From the NCBI RefSeq assembly GCF_014805625.2, contig NW_023998415.1, forward strand, positions 7,533,938-7,597,937: 64,000 bases of DNA. Direction: 5' to 3'. A program made the translations under genes and the position numbers. Every line of letters begins with the position of its first letter. Positions within the stretch are counted from its first letter, which is position 1. This stretch comes from Glossina fuscipes. Taxonomy: Eukaryota > Arthropoda > Insecta > Diptera > Glossinidae. Below are positions 61,101 to 64,000 of the stretch, one piece after another. The notes below the pieces were generated by a model. It had not been told where the DNA came from. It searched no databases and was given only the letters and a program-made list of their open reading frames with translations.

Positions 61101-64000
61101 TTTCCGAATTGAAGCCCCCACGTCGATAATGACAAAGACGCATACACTGACTTTTGTATTTATCTGCTTTACACGTATTTCGCAAATATACCTTTTATTG
61201 GATATAAAATGAAGGAAAGCAGAGAGAGAGAGAGAGAGTGAAAACTACTTTGACAAAAATTCATAACATTTTATATGCTATCGCATTATACCACTAAAAT
61301 AATCAAGCCTGGCTTGTATACTATATACACAAAACATAGAAGGAGAGAAGATTAAGTTTGGAATGAATATTCCATTGGCTAACGCCACCAACTTGTTCTG
61401 CATTTAATTGCAAAACAAAAGTAGGATCCATTCGCTCGATATGCATTGTATATCGTATACATATATATTTCAAGTCGTAATATTTTAAAATTAAGCAGCA
61501 CTTCAGAGAAGAGAACTAAAACGAAGAATGAAGGCAACGTTTGGATACAGTTTCCTATTAGATATATAGACTATGCGAATAGATCGATAGATATAGGGCG
61601 AATAGTTAAGGTATATATGTATGTGTATATATCTTTAGGGAATATGTGGTTGCTATTTCTTGGCGTTCCAAGTGTTTAATAAATCTAATATACTTACTGA
61701 GATAAATATAGTAAAGCATAAGTAGTAGAAGCAAGTACAAGCAACACTAAAAATTAGTTTAATACTAACTGGGAAACATAGTCAAGAAGAATATTAAAGC
61801 AAACAGACAGAGATGGCTTTAATAAGAAAAAAAAAAAAAACTTCTAAAAACGCGTGCGTTCTGTTAGAACGTGAAAGTGAATTAAGTGTGAACGTGAACG
61901 TGAGGAAGACAACTTGTAGAGCAGTTCTGTTAAACTAAGCAAAGTGACAAAGCTCTTTTATCGTGAAAAAGTAACATGGGAAGACATGATTCAAAAACAG
62001 AAAAAAAAAAACCATATAACATAACAAATACGTTTGCTCTCGCACAGTCACGACATTTATTAAATTCTTTCAATCTAATAGTTGTTGAATTCTCTTTATG
62101 TGTCCTTGTTTCCACTTGTTTACTTCATAATAATAATCATAAGGAATACATTCTTGCGCCATTTAAATAAAACACCTTCATGGAAACCGAAGAATTGTCT
62201 GCTATCTTTTCCCTTGAACTCTACCCTCTACTTACCACACAGCTAGTACATAACTGTTGATTTCAATATTATTACGAAACACAGCGCAGCGCTTTAAAAA
62301 GGAATAAATTCTTTCTTTATTTTGTGTTAAATTGGATTTGTTGTGTTTTTGACTAACCGAACAAGAATAAGTTTTGATCATATCATAGAATGCGGCCTTG
62401 GTGTATGAATGAATGCACTTTCATTTTCATCATCTTCTTGACTTTATTTCGCTTAACAAAACCTTTTGATGAATTCATTAAAAGTTCCATGAATATAAGA
62501 ATTTCAGTTATTCACTTTCCCACTTGTTGCACTTTTTGTGACTCTGCTATACTTGGCGGTTAATTTCTGTGTTCGATACTGTTGCTATCCATTACTTCAT
62601 TATTGATAATTAATTCACAGCGATGATGATGTAAGCTAATGTAAGACAATGTATGCGTATAAAAGGCAAAGAATGAAAGAAGCAAACAATTTTTCAAGGT
62701 TTTCTGAAGAGTGATCTGTGAAAATAATGGACATCGTCTGATTACCAAATTGTCATTGCATTATGATATCAAGAGAGTAAAGAAAATAGAAATAAACAGT
62801 CACCGGATTTCTACAAGAGAGAGAGTTTGCTATACACGAAACAATATTTTTGATGTTTGGGGCATAAAACTGTAAAACTGTATAATTTCTTGCAACGTTA
62901 AAGAAAATCAACCAAAACGTGGCGTATTTGGGTAAAAATAGCCTCGTTCTCTTATCACCTATCCACCAAGTAAAAAAAGCTGATACATAAGAGTCAATGT
63001 CACCATCGTTGGATGTAACATGATACAAGAACTGTAACCTTTCCTTTCGAAAGATAATGATCGACTTAACCTCTAACCAGTTGAAGACAACGTTATGAAC
63101 AGGAACGACAGTTGAACCAATCTCTGTTCGGACGTTGAAAATACTAAGCATCGTATTTCTTTTTTTGTTTTGCAAAGAAACAGAAAAAAATGAAGTTTGT
63201 CTGTACTCTTAAATGGGCGGGGCTGATCTTTTTCACTTTTATATATATATTGCAATATCGCTCATAGAATAGACCTGGAGATATTTATCGTTATGTTTAT
63301 TTTACGACGTGAATATCAATCAAAGAACTTCTTCTTCGTGACACTAAAGGCGTGTCCTTTGACTGATTACCCTGCTTTTCGGCACAAATGTTCTTATATA
63401 AGCTTCCAATCCTTATGGTGGTGTAAGCAAAGGCAATGGGACGACTCCTTGATCACAATTTATTTGTTAAAACATATGCTAATCGTTGTCATCTTAGTTG
63501 GCTGGATCTTTTGGTCGAACATTAGCCCAATTTTTCAGGGGTAAATCGAGAAGTCTAAGCCTATACTTATAAGCTGGTAGAGATCACAAACATTACATAG
63601 TTGTGAATGCAGCAAATCTATATAGTGTATCTTCGTTTTTTCTGAAACCGGCCTATTTGGTTAATTCCAGAGGATGTGTATCCGTTTTTATGATGTCTGA
63701 CAATTTGAATTTTTCGTGAAAATAATTGTATGCGAAACGACTGTAGTTCCGTAGTAGTGGCTAAATCCCTCCAAAGAAATACGACTATTAATGCTAAAGA
63801 ACTGAGCAAGCTCTACAGTGATCAAGATTTCATACCATGGCCATCAAAAAAAAATTGTTTTGAAAACTTTTGCAAATAAAAATTAAAATTCAAAATATAA
63901 TAAAAGTTTTGTTTTATTTTAAAAACAGTCGATATTCTCCAACTGACACTTCCGCAAACCCATAAGTCTTTGCCATCTTGATACATTGCCTTTGCGTGAG
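58112..64000. other. fz intron to window end, nothing recognised
   Basis: AT-rich DNA with A/T runs and one (AG)n. Frames of 60-140 codons on both strands (for example 62,753-63,175 minus) lack motifs. 63,250-63,830 has mixed composition and may hide a decayed element. Confidence 0.5.
61220..61239. repeat. (AG)n microsatellite
   Basis: Ten AG dinucleotides. Confidence 0.93.

Larger units (their letters stand above)
22609..64000 (+). other. fz large intron (window-truncated)
   Basis: After the donor no reading frame resembling the Fz linker, seven-transmembrane block or KTxxxW tail was seen on the + strand to the end of the window. Drosophila fz is known to have a very long intron after its first coding exon, so this whole stretch is inferred to be intron of at least 41.4 kb. 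It contains decayed transposons, dispersed repeats and many simple repeats, listed separately. A nested host gene or a short missed exon cannot be excluded by eye. Confidence 0.75.

Noticed and set aside
63250..63830. Mixed-composition stretch that might be a Tc1-like or hAT remnant
   Set aside because: No catalytic block or terminal repeats could be read on either strand.
1..64000. tRNA, rRNA, CRISPR, operon or viral genes
   Set aside because: No tRNA T-loop with matching arms, no spaced identical repeats, no clustered co-directional coding frames and no viral gene were seen.

Overview
The window is AT-rich nuclear DNA of an insect, almost certainly a higher (cyclorrhaphan) fly. It holds one recognisable host gene segment: the first coding exon of frizzled (fz), at 21,883-22,608 on the + strand. 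This exon encodes a signal peptide, the complete ten-cysteine Wnt-binding domain (CRD) and the start of the linker. It ends in phase 0 at a strong GTAAGT donor, at the point where, from memory, the first fz coding exon ends in Drosophila. No seven-transmembrane exon was recognised in the remaining 41 kb, so 22,609-64,000 is read as fz intron. This agrees with the very large fz intron known in Drosophila. The species cannot be fixed from sequence alone; the style of the dispersed repeats (heads of the form TTTATACCC..CCGAAGAATGAGGG, then CTTGATCAGCATC and GTCTGTCTGTC) suggests a calyptrate or similar fly.

Layout. 1-21,600: 5' flank (or upstream introns) of fz, with no recognisable host exon but many decayed mobile elements. 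These are a Ty3/gypsy-like integrase remnant beside a mariner remnant (5.6-6.35 kb), a second mariner remnant (10.06-10.5 kb, minus), a non-LTR reverse transcriptase remnant (11.2-11.8 kb, minus), a 137-bp tandem repeat (12.02-12.5 kb), and several copies of a dispersed non-coding repeat here called family A (2.6, 8.3, 9.2, 15.6, 16.6-17.3, 18.0 kb). 21,600-21,882: probable fz 5' UTR, very AT-rich. 21,883-22,608: fz exon. 22,609-64,000: intron with three more non-LTR remnants (26.4-26.9, 37.8-38.0, 42.8-44.1 kb, all minus), a TIR-bounded internally deleted mariner (53,800-54,667), two direct copies of a second dispersed repeat (family B, 47.4 and 48.6 kb), more family A pieces, and many microsatellites and long homopolymer runs (up to 47 T).

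Functionally the only working part visible is fz: an N-terminal receptor segment that must be spliced over a long, transposon-loaded intron to its membrane exons outside the window. Almost every open reading frame of 60-150 codons elsewhere is chance, low-complexity, or a piece of a broken transposon. No CRISPR array, operon, rRNA, tRNA or viral gene was recognised. All family assignments come from reading motifs by eye; no database search was run.
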